This document shows positions 5,956 through 13,979 of a stretch of 21,936 bases of DNA, piece after piece (position 1 is the first letter of the stretch; every line of letters starts with the position of its first letter). This DNA is from Onthomonas sp964456525 (GTDB lineage: Bacteria > Bacillota > Clostridia > Oscillospirales > Oscillospiraceae): positions 1 through 21,936 of the forward strand of contig CAYWAP010000026.1 in NCBI GenBank assembly GCA_964456525.1, given 5' to 3'. A program made the translations under genes and the position numbers. The notes beneath the pieces are model-generated. The model did no database searches. It saw only the letters and a list, made by a program, of their open reading frames with translations, and was not told where the DNA came from.

Positions 5956-7280
5956 CGGTGACAGAGTTTTCTGCGAGTCTCCCGGATATTCCAAGGTTCA
6001 TTACCGCCCTGGCGGAATGGCTGGCATGTTTTGTCTGCCTCCTCTCGCTGAAGAAGAGAGAGTGGATCGACAGAGGCGCGTTTGCCGCGGTGAGCGCGGG
6101 ATTTCTGATGTTCCAGTGTCTGTTTATGGTTGTTACGGACGGATTTGACGGGATCGCGTGGAGCCTGTGCATGGCCGCCGCCGTCCTTCTCATGTTCTGC
6201 TATATGAGAATATGCGCGGTGATGACGCTGAACAATGCCATATGCTACTGCTGTATTGCATTTATCGAAGCTGAATTTGCGGCGTCGATCGAGTGGCAGA
6301 TCCAGTGTTATATCTACGTGCTCGGGCTGCGCAGTCTCGCCTGGAGCCTCTCTGTATTGATCCTGGTGTATGGCGTTGTGTTTTTCCTGATCTGGCAGTT
6401 CGGCAGAAGTGTTTTAGCTTCAGACGAGGAGTTCCAGGTGACCGGAAGGGACACGATTATAACGGTCATAACGGCGATCCTGATCTTTGCCGTCAGCAAT
6501 CTGGGCTTTCTTCCCATCAATCTCCCCTTCGCGGGAAGAGACAGCAGGGAAATATTTAATATGCGGACCTTCGTGGATCTGGGAGGGATGGCGATCCTTT
6601 ACGCATACCGGTCCCAGTGGAAATCCAATCATGTCCAGCGGGAACTTGAGACCATACAGACCATCCTGAACAGCCAGTATGAGCAGTATAAGCAGGCGCA
6701 GAGAACCGTGGATCTGATCAACTACAGATACCATGACCTGAAGAATCATATCATTGCGCTGAGGGCCGACGCGGACGCGCCCCAGCACTACAGCGAATAT
6801 CTTGATAAGCTGGAACACGAGATCCGGGATTACGAGGCGTTCAACAAAACCGGAAATCAGGTGCTCGATACGCTGCTCACCAGTAAAAATCTGCGCTGCA
6901 TGCAGCATAAGATCGATATGACATGCGTGATAGACGGAAGGCTGTTCGCCTCCATGGACGTTATGGATATCTGTTCGATCTTCGGCAACGCGCTGGACAA
7001 TGCCATTGAGTGTGAACTGAAAACGCAAGATTACGGCAAACGGATGATCCATGTGGACGCATTTTCGGAAAAAAGCTTTCTTATCATCCGGTTTGAAAAC
7101 TATTGCGAGGGAAACGTCCGGTTTGACAAAGGTCTTCCGGTTACAAGCAAGAAGGGGAGTATGCACGGGTATGGGCTGAAGAGCCTCCGGTATACGGTCC
7201 ACAAATATAAAGGTGAGATACAGATTGACGTCAGAGATCACTGGTTCAGCCTTCGGATCCTGATTCCCATGGACACGTAA
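5952..7280 (+). CDS. GHKL-type sensor histidine kinase (AgrC-like)
   Basis: A 442-residue membrane kinase. Residues about 15-220 contain six to seven hydrophobic segments with short loops and no large extracellular domain, as in AgrC-like peptide receptors. A coiled-coil linker (about 225-255) leads to the phosphoacceptor motif YRYHDLKNH with His261. The GHKL ATPase follows: N box FGNALDNAIE (Asn346, Asn350) and G box HGYGLKSLRYTV (405-416). It is coupled to the upstream LytTR regulator. No agrB-like processing protease or agrD-like prepeptide is found nearby, so the ligand is unknown. The gene ends in a truncated copy of the dispersed repeat. Confidence 0.92.
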   Translation: MTVTEFSASLPDIPRFITALAEWLACFVCLLSLKKREWIDRGAFAAVSAGFLMFQCLFMVVTDGFDGIAWSLCMAAAVLLMFCYMRICAVMTLNNAICYCCIAFIEAEFAASIEWQIQCYIYVLGLRSLAWSLSVLILVYGVVFFLIWQFGRSVLASDEEFQVTGRDTIITVITAILIFAVSNLGFLPINLPFAGRDSREIFNMRTFVDLGGMAILYAYRSQWKSNHVQRELETIQTILNSQYEQYKQAQRTVDLINYRYHDLKNHIIALRADADAPQHYSEYLDKLEHEIRDYEAFNKTGNQVLDTLLTSKNLRCMQHKIDMTCVIDGRLFASMDVMDICSIFGNALDNAIECELKTQDYGKRMIHVDAFSEKSFLIIRFENYCEGNVRFDKGLPVTSKKGSMHGYGLKSLRYTVHKYKGEIQIDVRDHWFSLRILIPMDT

Positions 7281-7365
7281 GGCGCCCGGGTCTTGAAGAC
7301 TGGGAAGGCTCATGGCGGAATATGGGCCGTCATTTGGGCGTGTTGATATTTCTCAAATAGGGACG
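7281..7365 (+). repeat. Dispersed repeat, copy 3 (truncated and diverged)
   Basis: Directly after the kinase stop codon. GGCGCCC, then a small hairpin GTCT-TGA-AGAC in place of the CAATCC/GGATTG hairpin, then CATGGCGGAA, CCGTC, TTGGGCGTGTTGATAT and TCTCAAAT align in order with the right half of copy 1 (about 134-225). The left half is absent. Divergence is substantial, so this is an old copy. Confidence 0.5.
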
Positions 7366-7384
7366 AATCCATATCAAAAAGGGT

Positions 7385-7434
7385 AAATGCATATGTGGAA
7401 TTGGCAAAATGCACAATTCCATATGTGCATTTTT
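7385..7434 (+). terminator. 19-bp inverted repeat, terminator of the two-component operon
   Basis: AAATGCATATGTGGAATTG (7385-7403) pairs with CAATTCCATATGTGCATTT (7414-7432) at 17 of 19 positions, followed by T residues. It lies after the kinase and before the glycosidase promoter, so it should separate two transcription units. Confidence 0.65.
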
Positions 7435-7457
7435 GCTATCTGTATACGTGTTGTAAG

Positions 7458-7494
7458 ACAGTTTATGCAAAAAATGAACAATTGGTGAATTGTT
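7458..7494 (+). promoter_or_regulatory. Candidate LytTR-regulator site and dyad
   Basis: ACAGTTTAT (7458-7466) fits the published LytTR consensus [TA][AC][CA]GTTN[AG][TG] at all nine positions. ACAATTGGT (7478-7486) fits at eight, 20 bases downstream in the same orientation, close to the usual 21-22-base spacing of LytTR direct repeats. The second half-site overlaps a perfect dyad AACAATT-ggtg-AATTGTT (7477-7494). The position just upstream of the presumed promoter suits activation by the neighbouring regulator; binding is inferred. Confidence 0.45.
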
Positions 7495-7524
7495 TGCGAA
7501 AACAGGTTTATTTAGTGGTATAAC
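7494..7524 (+). promoter_or_regulatory. Weak promoter for the glycosidase operon
   Basis: TTGCGA (7494-7499) and TATAAC (7519-7524) are 19 bases apart, a longer-than-ideal spacer consistent with a promoter that needs an activator. It leaves a leader of about 50 bases before the ATG at 7580. Confidence 0.4.
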
Positions 7525-7579
7525 AATGCCAAGTTGACGGAGCGAACCGTTAGAAAATTAAAAGGGAGGTAAATCTACC

Positions 7580-10450
7580 ATGTTATCAATCAACCTAGCT
7601 GATGTGGTAAGCGTGTTAAATACATGTAAACCATATCTGATTGGCTTTGGCGTGGTTTTCGTGATTGCGTTGATCCTGATCATCGCAGCATTTAAACTGG
7701 ACAAAGCCAAGAAAAAATTGATCCGCTCAGAGGCAGGCATCGCGATCTTCCTGGCGCTGGTCATCGTGGTGAACTTGATCTGCTTCGGACCAATGAGCAC
7801 CATGATTTCGCTGGCGACAGGAAACGGCACGATCACTGAGGAAACTTCTGCCGAGGCTACGGAGCTGGTAGAGGAAATCGCAGCCGAAGGCATTGTCCTT
7901 CTGAAGAATGAGGACAATCTCCTGCCGCTGGAGGATACCACTACACTGAACGTCTTCGGATGGGCATCCACGAATCCGTGCTACGGCGGCACAGGCTCTG
8001 GTTCTCTGTCTGACGCTTACGAGACAGTGACGCTGCTGGAAGGTCTGGAAAACGCAGGCTTCGAGCTGAACACAGAGCTTTCTGACTTCTATACGGAGTA
8101 CAGATCCGACCGTCCGGAAGTCGGAATGTGGGCTCAGGACTGGACGCTTCCGGAACCGCCTGCTGATACCTACAGCGATGAACTGATTGAGAACGCAAAA
8201 GAGTTTTCCGATGTAGCGGTCGTCGTGATTACGCGTGTCGGCGGCGAAGGCGCGGATCTTCCCACAGATGTCAGCCAGGTGACTTATACGAACAATTCGG
8301 ATGAGTACGAGGACTTCGAGGCGGGCGAGCACTATCTGCAGCTCAGCCAGACTGAGGAAGACATGCTGGAGCTGGTGTGCGAGAACTTTGACAACGTCAT
8401 CGTGATCTACAACGGCGCGAATGCGATGGAACTCGGTTTCATCAACGAGTACGAGCAGATCAAGGGCGCGATCTGGTGCCCCGGCACAGGTCAGTCCGGC
8501 TTTAACGCCCTGGGCGAAATCCTGAGCGGCGCAGTCAATCCCTCCGGCAAGACGAGCGATACGTTCGTGGCGGATCTGACGGCCACTCCGACTTGGAATA
8601 ACTTCGGCAGCTTCTTCTATGACAACACCGAAGAGTTCGAAATGACCCAGGTTGGATTCACTGGTACGGAAGAAGTTCTTTCCGTGAGTTTTGTCAACTA
8701 TGTGGAAGGTATTTACGTAGGCTATCGTTTCTGGGAGACGGCGGCCGACGAGGGACTAATCGATTATGATGAGTCCGTGGTCTACCCCTTCGGTTATGGA
8801 CTCTCCTACACGACCTTTACCCAGGAGATGGGAGAGATCACAGAATCTAACGGAACCATCACCTTTGAGGTCACAGTCACGAACACCGGTGATGTGGCCG
8901 GCAAGGATGTCGTAGAAGTGTATTACAATCCTCCGTATACAAACGGCGGCATTGAGAAGGCAACGGCGAACCTGATCGCGTTTGAGAAGACCGATACGCT
9001 GGAGCCGGGCGCTTCCCAGACCATCACGATCTCGTTTGACGTAGAGGACATGGCCTCCTACGATTATGAGGACGCACAGGCCTATGTGCTCGAGGCAGGC
9101 GACTATGAGATCAGCATCAACACCGACTCGCATAATGTGATCGATTCTCAGGTCTACAGCGTGTCGGAGACGATCGTATACGACGAAGACAATGCTCGTT
9201 CTACCGACGAGACGACAGCGACGAACCAGTTCGATTACGCGGCAGGTGAGGTCACCTATCTCTCCCGCGCAGACGGATTCGCAAACTACGAAGAGGCAAC
9301 AGCAGCTCCCACTACCATGTCCATGACGGACGAGCAGAAGGAGTCCTTCCTCAACAACGGAAATTATAATCCGGAAGATTACAACAACGACGACGATGAG
9401 ATGCCGACAACAGGCGCGGACAACGGCCTTGAGCTGGCGGATCTGAGAGGTCTGGATTATGACGATGAGCTGTGGGAAGATCTTCTGGATCAGATGACAG
9501 TGTCTGATATGGATCAGCTCATTGCCATCGGCGGCTATCAGACCACAGCGATTGAAAGCATCAACAAGGTGCAGACAGTTGACTGCGACGGACCGGCTTC
9601 CATTAACAACAACTTTACGGGCACAGGCTCCGTGGGCTTCCCGTCGGCGGTTATGATCGCAAGCACGTGGAACACGGATCTGGCGCAGCAGTTCGGCGAG
9701 TGCATCGGCAAGATGGCCGACGAGATGGACGTATCCGGTTGGTACGCGCCGGCGATGAATATCCATCGCTCCGCCTTTGCAGGACGTAACTTCGAGTATT
9801 ACTCCGAGGACGGACTTCTCTCCGGTAAGATCGCTGCCGCTGCCGTCCAGGGCGCTCAGGAGTATGGTGTGTATGCTTATGTCAAGCACTTCGCTCTGAA
9901 CGATCAGGAGACCAACAGAACCAGCATGCTGTGTACGTGGTCCAACGAGCAGGCCATCCGTGAAATCTATCTGAAGGCGTTTGAAATCGCCATCAAAGAA
10001 GGTGGCGCGGGTGCTGTGATGTCCTCCTTCAACTACATCGGAACCACTTGGGCAGGCGGCAGCAGCGCGCTCTGTCAGACGGTGCTCCGTGATGAGTGGG
10101 GCTTCCAGGGATTTGTACTCACCGACTACTTCGGCGTATACGGATACATGAACGCTGACCAGGCGATCCGCAATGGTACTGACTGTATGCTGGTTTCTTA
10201 CGATACCGATACCAACCATGTGGAAGACCAGACAAGTGCAACCAGTATCCTGGCGATGCGTCAGGCATGTAAGAACATCCTGTACACAGTCGTAAACAGC
10301 CGTGCATATGCTTCCGAAAATCTCGAGACAGGATTGATGGGATGGCAGACAGCAGCAATTGTGATTGATGTTGTATGTGCAGCGATTATCGTCCTACTTG
10401 AAGTGATGACGATCAAGAAATTTCTTAAGAGAAAAGAAACTTCAAAGTAA
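7580..10450 (+). CDS. Domain-permuted, membrane-tethered GH3 glycosidase
   Basis: A 956-residue glycoside hydrolase family 3 protein in reversed order. Residues 18-38 and 52-72 are membrane segments separated by a basic loop (KAKKKLIR). The usual C-terminal GH3 domain comes first (about 95-380, AEGIVLLKNEDNLLPL), with the acid/base region RVGGEGADLP (Glu223). VVYPFGYGLSYTTF and a fibronectin-III-like domain (about 420-530) follow. The (beta/alpha)8 barrel is last (about 620-905): DCDGPAS, GRNFEYYSED, KHFALN and nucleophile Asp849 in FVLTDYFG. A third membrane segment (about 922-945) ends in KKFLKRK. Positive-inside topology puts the enzyme outside, fixed at both ends. Reversed GH3s are known in Ruminococcus albus and Butyrivibrio. 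GGGAGG precedes the ATG. Substrate unknown; probably a beta-glycoside. Confidence 0.93.
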   Translation: MLSINLADVVSVLNTCKPYLIGFGVVFVIALILIIAAFKLDKAKKKLIRSEAGIAIFLALVIVVNLICFGPMSTMISLATGNGTITEETSAEATELVEEIAAEGIVLLKNEDNLLPLEDTTTLNVFGWASTNPCYGGTGSGSLSDAYETVTLLEGLENAGFELNTELSDFYTEYRSDRPEVGMWAQDWTLPEPPADTYSDELIENAKEFSDVAVVVITRVGGEGADLPTDVSQVTYTNNSDEYEDFEAGEHYLQLSQTEEDMLELVCENFDNVIVIYNGANAMELGFINEYEQIKGAIWCPGTGQSGFNALGEILSGAVNPSGKTSDTFVADLTATPTWNNFGSFFYDNTEEFEMTQVGFTGTEEVLSVSFVNYVEGIYVGYRFWETAADEGLIDYDESVVYPFGYGLSYTTFTQEMGEITESNGTITFEVTVTNTGDVAGKDVVEVYYNPPYTNGGIEKATANLIAFEKTDTLEPGASQTITISFDVEDMASYDYEDAQAYVLEAGDYEISINTDSHNVIDSQVYSVSETIVYDEDNARSTDETTATNQFDYAAGEVTYLSRADGFANYEEATAAPTTMSMTDEQKESFLNNGNYNPEDYNNDDDEMPTTGADNGLELADLRGLDYDDELWEDLLDQMTVSDMDQLIAIGGYQTTAIESINKVQTVDCDGPASINNNFTGTGSVGFPSAVMIASTWNTDLAQQFGECIGKMADEMDVSGWYAPAMNIHRSAFAGRNFEYYSEDGLLSGKIAAAAVQGAQEYGVYAYVKHFALNDQETNRTSMLCTWSNEQAIREIYLKAFEIAIKEGGAGAVMSSFNYIGTTWAGGSSALCQTVLRDEWGFQGFVLTDYFGVYGYMNADQAIRNGTDCMLVSYDTDTNHVEDQTSATSILAMRQACKNILYTVVNSRAYASENLETGLMGWQTAAIVIDVVCAAIIVLLEVMTIKKFLKRKETSK

Positions 10451-10464
10451 CAAATGATTTTCGA

Positions 10465-10500
10465 GGGCGCCAGGACACGTTCGGCTTGGCGCCCTTTTTT
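10465..10500 (+). terminator. Intrinsic terminator after the permuted GH3 gene
   Basis: GGGCGCCA (10465-10472) pairs with TGGCGCCC (10487-10494), followed by TTTTTT. It sits only 20 bases before the GtrA-like gene, so it probably lets part of the transcripts through and lowers expression of the next two genes. Confidence 0.85.
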
Positions 10501-10520
10501 ACCAAGAAACGGAGGAAGTT

Positions 10521-11138
10521 ATGAGCAATTTGAAAAACTGGTGGATGGAGAAGTGGACTGGTTTTGAGAACAGCCATCCAAAGCTGGCAAAATGGGTATA
10601 TCAGATTTTTTATTTCTTTGTATTCAGTATGGGCGTTACGATCTTCCAGTACCTGGTATTTACCCTGATGCCGTACATTCTCGGCGAAGGACTTGCGGGT
10701 ACGGAGTTTATGTGGCCCCAGGTAGATATGGAGATCTTCGGTGTGGAATTTACATGGAGCCTTCTCGGATACGAAGTGCTCAGAGACGCGAGCGGCGCAG
10801 TGGTAATCGGAGGAGGACTCGGATACTTCATCAGCTACGAGACGGGTTCCTTCCTCGCGCAGTGCATCAATTTCCCGCTCCAGAGGAACATTACCTTCAA
10901 GAGCAAAGGCAATCCGGTCTACCAGGCAATGTGGTATTTTATCGCATGGGTCGCCATCTCCCTGATCTGCAACGGGTTCAATAACCTGTGGATGCCCATC
11001 GCCCAGCAGTATGTGCCGCTGGCAATCTATAATCTGCTTGTGACGTTTATCACAGGCGGCGTGTCCATGATCATCTTCTTCTTTGTCTTTAAGATCATCT
11101 TCCCGGAGGGCGAGCCGGAGAAAAAGGATGCAAAATAA
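10521..11138 (+). CDS. GtrA-like polytopic membrane protein
   Basis: A 205-residue protein with four predicted membrane segments (about 28-52, 92-118, 135-153 and 172-194) and a lysine-rich cytoplasmic tail. FLAQCINFPLQRNITFKSKGN after the second segment resembles the signature of GtrA-family proteins, which have a short motif of the type NFxLNRxWTFKS there. GtrA proteins are implicated in moving or presenting polyprenyl-linked sugars in glucosylation of cell-surface glycans. The insert between segments 1 and 2 (about 55-90) is longer than in a minimal GtrA. CGGAGGAAG precedes the ATG. It lies between two GH3 genes, 56 bases before the second, suggesting a shared role in glycan handling. Confidence 0.65.
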   Translation: MSNLKNWWMEKWTGFENSHPKLAKWVYQIFYFFVFSMGVTIFQYLVFTLMPYILGEGLAGTEFMWPQVDMEIFGVEFTWSLLGYEVLRDASGAVVIGGGLGYFISYETGSFLAQCINFPLQRNITFKSKGNPVYQAMWYFIAWVAISLICNGFNNLWMPIAQQYVPLAIYNLLVTFITGGVSMIIFFFVFKIIFPEGEPEKKDAK

Positions 11139-11194
11139 TAGAAATCAATGTAAAATATATATATTGAAACACACAGCAGAACAGGAGGATCGTT

Positions 11195-13615
11195 GTGAAA
11201 CACAAAGAAATCATCGATAAAATGAAATTAGAAGAAAAAGCGGCGCTCCTGAGCGGTAAGGGAGAGTGGCAGACATGGGATCTTGAACGTCTGGGGATTC
11301 CGTCCATGTACTGTTCCGACGGACCTCACGGTATCCGTAAGCAGGCGGGGACCGGGGACCACCTGGGGCTGAATCCGTCGCTTCCTGCCACCTGTTTCCC
11401 GACAGCGGCAACGGTGGCCAACAGCTGGAACCCGGAACTGGGAGAAGAGATCGGAAAGGCCCTCGGAGAAGAAGCAAGCGCGCAGGGCGTGCACGTGGTG
11501 CTCGGTCCGGGGCTCAATATCAAGAGAAGCCCGCTGTGCGGAAGGAATTTTGAATATTTTTCCGAAGACCCGTATCTTGCAGGCAAGATGGCGGCAGGCT
11601 ATGTCCGGGGGATTCAGAGCAAGGGGGTCAGTGCCTGCCCGAAGCATTTTGCCGTAAACAGCCAGGAACTCCGCAGAATGGCGATGAATGCGGTGGTAGA
11701 CGAGCGGACGCTGAGAGAGATCTATCTGACCGGATTTGAAATTGCCGTAAAAGAGGGCGGCGCCAAGGCGATCATGACCAGCTATAATCAGGTCAACGGA
11801 ACCTATGCAAATGAGAATACCCATCTTCTCAGAGACATCCTGAGAAATGACTGGGGATATGAAGGGATTGTCATTACGGACTGGGGCGGATCCAACGACC
11901 ATATCAAAGGGGTCGAGGCCGGTTCCGACCTGGAAATGCCCACGCCCGGCCTGGATTCGGCAAGACAGATCGTGGCGGCGGTCAAGGACGGCAAATTGGC
12001 GGAATCTGCCGTGGATGAGTGTGTTGACCGCCTTCTGGAGGCAATTTTCACCCTTACCAAGGACAGGGATATACCAAAAGAATTTGACCAGAAATCACAT
12101 CACGCGTTGGCGAGGAAAGCAGCTTCGGAGAGTGCGGTGCTCTTAAAGAATGAGGAAAATATCCTGCCTCTGAAGCCGGGAACCAAGGTTGCGCTCATCG
12201 GTGATTTCGCATTTGAGCCAAGGTATCAGGGAGCAGGCTCTTCCATGGTAAATGCAACAGAGCTGGATAAGATGGAAGAGATGATCAAAGGCTATGATCT
12301 TGTACTTGCAGGAACCTCCAAAGGATATATCAGAACCGGTGAAGAGGACGCTGCTCTCGCAAAAGAAGCCGTTGACCTTGCACAGTCGGCGGACGTCGTC
12401 CTGTACTGCTTCGGGCTGGACGAACTGAGTGAGTCTGAGGGACTTGACCGTACCCATATGCGGATTCCGCCGAACCAGATCGCCCTTCTTGAAGCAATGA
12501 TGAGCGTGAATCAGAATATCGTTGGAGTCCTGAGCGCCGGCGCGGCGATCGAGATGCCATGGCAGCACTGTCTGAAAGCCATTCTGCACGGTTATCTTTA
12601 CGGTCAGGCGGGCGCGGGTGCGATGCTCGACATTCTGACGGGTAAGGTCAATCCCTCCGGAAGACTGAACGAAACATATCCGCTCCGTTACGAGGATACA
12701 CCGGCATTCCGCTACTTCCCCAGCGAGGAACGCAATTCGGAGTACAGGGAAGGTCTCTATGTGGGATACCGCTATTATGACACCAGCAAAGTGGGCGTGA
12801 TGTACCCCTTTGGCTTCGGATTGTCCTACACCACATTCGCGTACAGCGATATCAAAGTGGACAAAACCGGCGTGACCTTTACCGTGACGAATACGGGGAA
12901 GGAAGACGGCGCGGAAGTCGCGCAGCTCTACGTGGGCATGAAAGACGCGAAAGTATACCGTCCGGAGAAGGAGCTGAAAGGCTTCGCGAAGGTGTTCCTG
13001 AAAGCCGGTGAGAGCCGGGAAGTCAGGATCGACTTCGATGATAAGACGTTCCGTTACTGGAATGTACGGACAAACCGCTGGGAGATCGAAGGCGGCACAT
13101 ACCTGATTATGATCGGCGCGAGCTGTGCGGATATCCGGCTTGAAGCGAAGGCGGATATTAAGGGGACAACAGAGACGTTCCCATACGATACAAACCGTAT
13201 GCCGTCCTACTACTCCGGTCAGATCCAGCAGGTGGACGACAAAGAGTTCGAAGAGCTGCTCGGGACACCGATCCCCTCCGGCAAATGGGGAGGAGAGTTG
13301 ACGGTCAATGACGCGATCTGCCAGATGTACTATGCAAAGAGCGGGATTGCGCGGTTCGCATATAAGAAACTGGCCCAGATGAAAAAGAAGAGCGAAGACG
13401 CCGGAAAACCGGATCTGAACATCCTCTTCATATATAACATGCCCTTCCGCTCCATTGCGAAGATGACAGGCGGCATGGTGAGTATGGAGATGGTGGAAGG
13501 CATCGTGGATATGGTCAACGGTCATCTGTTCCGCGGACTGGGACGGACGATCGGCGGGTTCTTCCGCAATCAGAGCCTGAACAAAAAGTATGTGAAAGAG
13601 CTCACAGGAAAATAA
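11195..13615 (+). CDS. GH3 beta-glycosidase, canonical order, cytosolic
   Basis: An 806-residue glycoside hydrolase family 3 enzyme, GTG start, AGGAGG 7 bases upstream. The (beta/alpha)8 barrel comes first (about 1-290): CSDGPHGIR, GRNFEYFSEDP, PKHFAVN and nucleophile Asp229 in GIVITDWGG. The alpha/beta sandwich follows (about 300-500; SAVLLKNEENILPL), with acid/base Glu415 in ESEGLDR. Then MYPFGFGLSYTTF and a fibronectin-III-like domain (about 550-655). No signal peptide or membrane segment, so it should act on imported glycosides. About 145 residues beyond the third domain (660-806) form an extra C-terminal region with hydrophobic stretches that I do not recognise. It ends the glycosidase operon. 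Confidence 0.95.
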   Translation: MKHKEIIDKMKLEEKAALLSGKGEWQTWDLERLGIPSMYCSDGPHGIRKQAGTGDHLGLNPSLPATCFPTAATVANSWNPELGEEIGKALGEEASAQGVHVVLGPGLNIKRSPLCGRNFEYFSEDPYLAGKMAAGYVRGIQSKGVSACPKHFAVNSQELRRMAMNAVVDERTLREIYLTGFEIAVKEGGAKAIMTSYNQVNGTYANENTHLLRDILRNDWGYEGIVITDWGGSNDHIKGVEAGSDLEMPTPGLDSARQIVAAVKDGKLAESAVDECVDRLLEAIFTLTKDRDIPKEFDQKSHHALARKAASESAVLLKNEENILPLKPGTKVALIGDFAFEPRYQGAGSSMVNATELDKMEEMIKGYDLVLAGTSKGYIRTGEEDAALAKEAVDLAQSADVVLYCFGLDELSESEGLDRTHMRIPPNQIALLEAMMSVNQNIVGVLSAGAAIEMPWQHCLKAILHGYLYGQAGAGAMLDILTGKVNPSGRLNETYPLRYEDTPAFRYFPSEERNSEYREGLYVGYRYYDTSKVGVMYPFGFGLSYTTFAYSDIKVDKTGVTFTVTNTGKEDGAEVAQLYVGMKDAKVYRPEKELKGFAKVFLKAGESREVRIDFDDKTFRYWNVRTNRWEIEGGTYLIMIGASCADIRLEAKADIKGTTETFPYDTNRMPSYYSGQIQQVDDKEFEELLGTPIPSGKWGGELTVNDAICQMYYAKSGIARFAYKKLAQMKKKSEDAGKPDLNILFIYNMPFRSIAKMTGGMVSMEMVEGIVDMVNGHLFRGLGRTIGGFFRNQSLNKKYVKELTGK

Positions 13616-13680
13616 AGCGGGTGTGTTCTAAATTCTGTGTAAATTCCATTTTCGGGTGAAGAAAAGAGCAAAGTTTTTTG

Positions 13681-13718
13681 GAGCGGCAGCCGGACATACC
13701 GCTGCCGCTCTTGTCTAC
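13681..13718 (+). terminator. Terminator of the glycosidase operon
   Basis: GAGCGGCAGC (13681-13690) pairs perfectly with GCTGCCGCTC (13701-13710) around a 10-base loop, followed by TTGTCT. The T tract is short but the stem is strong, and it follows the GH3 stop by 66 bases. Confidence 0.7.
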
Positions 13719-13835
13719 AACAATACATAAGAAGGGCACTTTCGCAGCTACAGAAGAATGCCTCTTATCTGCAATGGTATTAAACCTAAAAGGAAGGATG
13801 TCAAGGCTATCCTTTTGATCTCACATATGCAAAAA
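13719..13835. other. Intergenic stretch without a supported gene
   Basis: Within the 364 bases between the convergent GH3 and dehydrogenase genes, this part holds only a small hairpin (AAAAGGA pairing with TCCTTTT near 13787-13816) and a short open frame with no ribosome binding site. I see no gene. Confidence 0.4.
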
Positions 13836-13876
13836 ATCTGGGCTGAGAGCGTCAACTCTCAGCCCAGATCTCTTTT
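13831..13876. terminator. Bidirectional terminator between convergent genes
   Basis: ATCTGGGCTGAGAG (13836-13849) pairs perfectly with CTCTCAGCCCAGAT (13856-13869). A T tract follows on the plus strand, and an A tract precedes it, giving a T tract on the minus strand. It therefore terminates both the glycosidase side and the dehydrogenase gene. Confidence 0.85.
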
Positions 13877-13979
13877 TGTCAATAGATCCAATCTTGACAC
13901 AACCCACAGGGGTCAGGTCGAGATTGCTATCATGCATTGTTAGAAGCGGGGCCTTATGACAGCAGATGACTGCATTACA

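Noticed and set aside
8756..10219. Large minus-strand frame opposite the permuted GH3 gene
   Set aside because: Shadow of the real gene; low-complexity Val/Arg-rich composition.
12143..13525. Large minus-strand frame opposite the second GH3 gene
   Set aside because: Shadow of the real gene with no domain signal.
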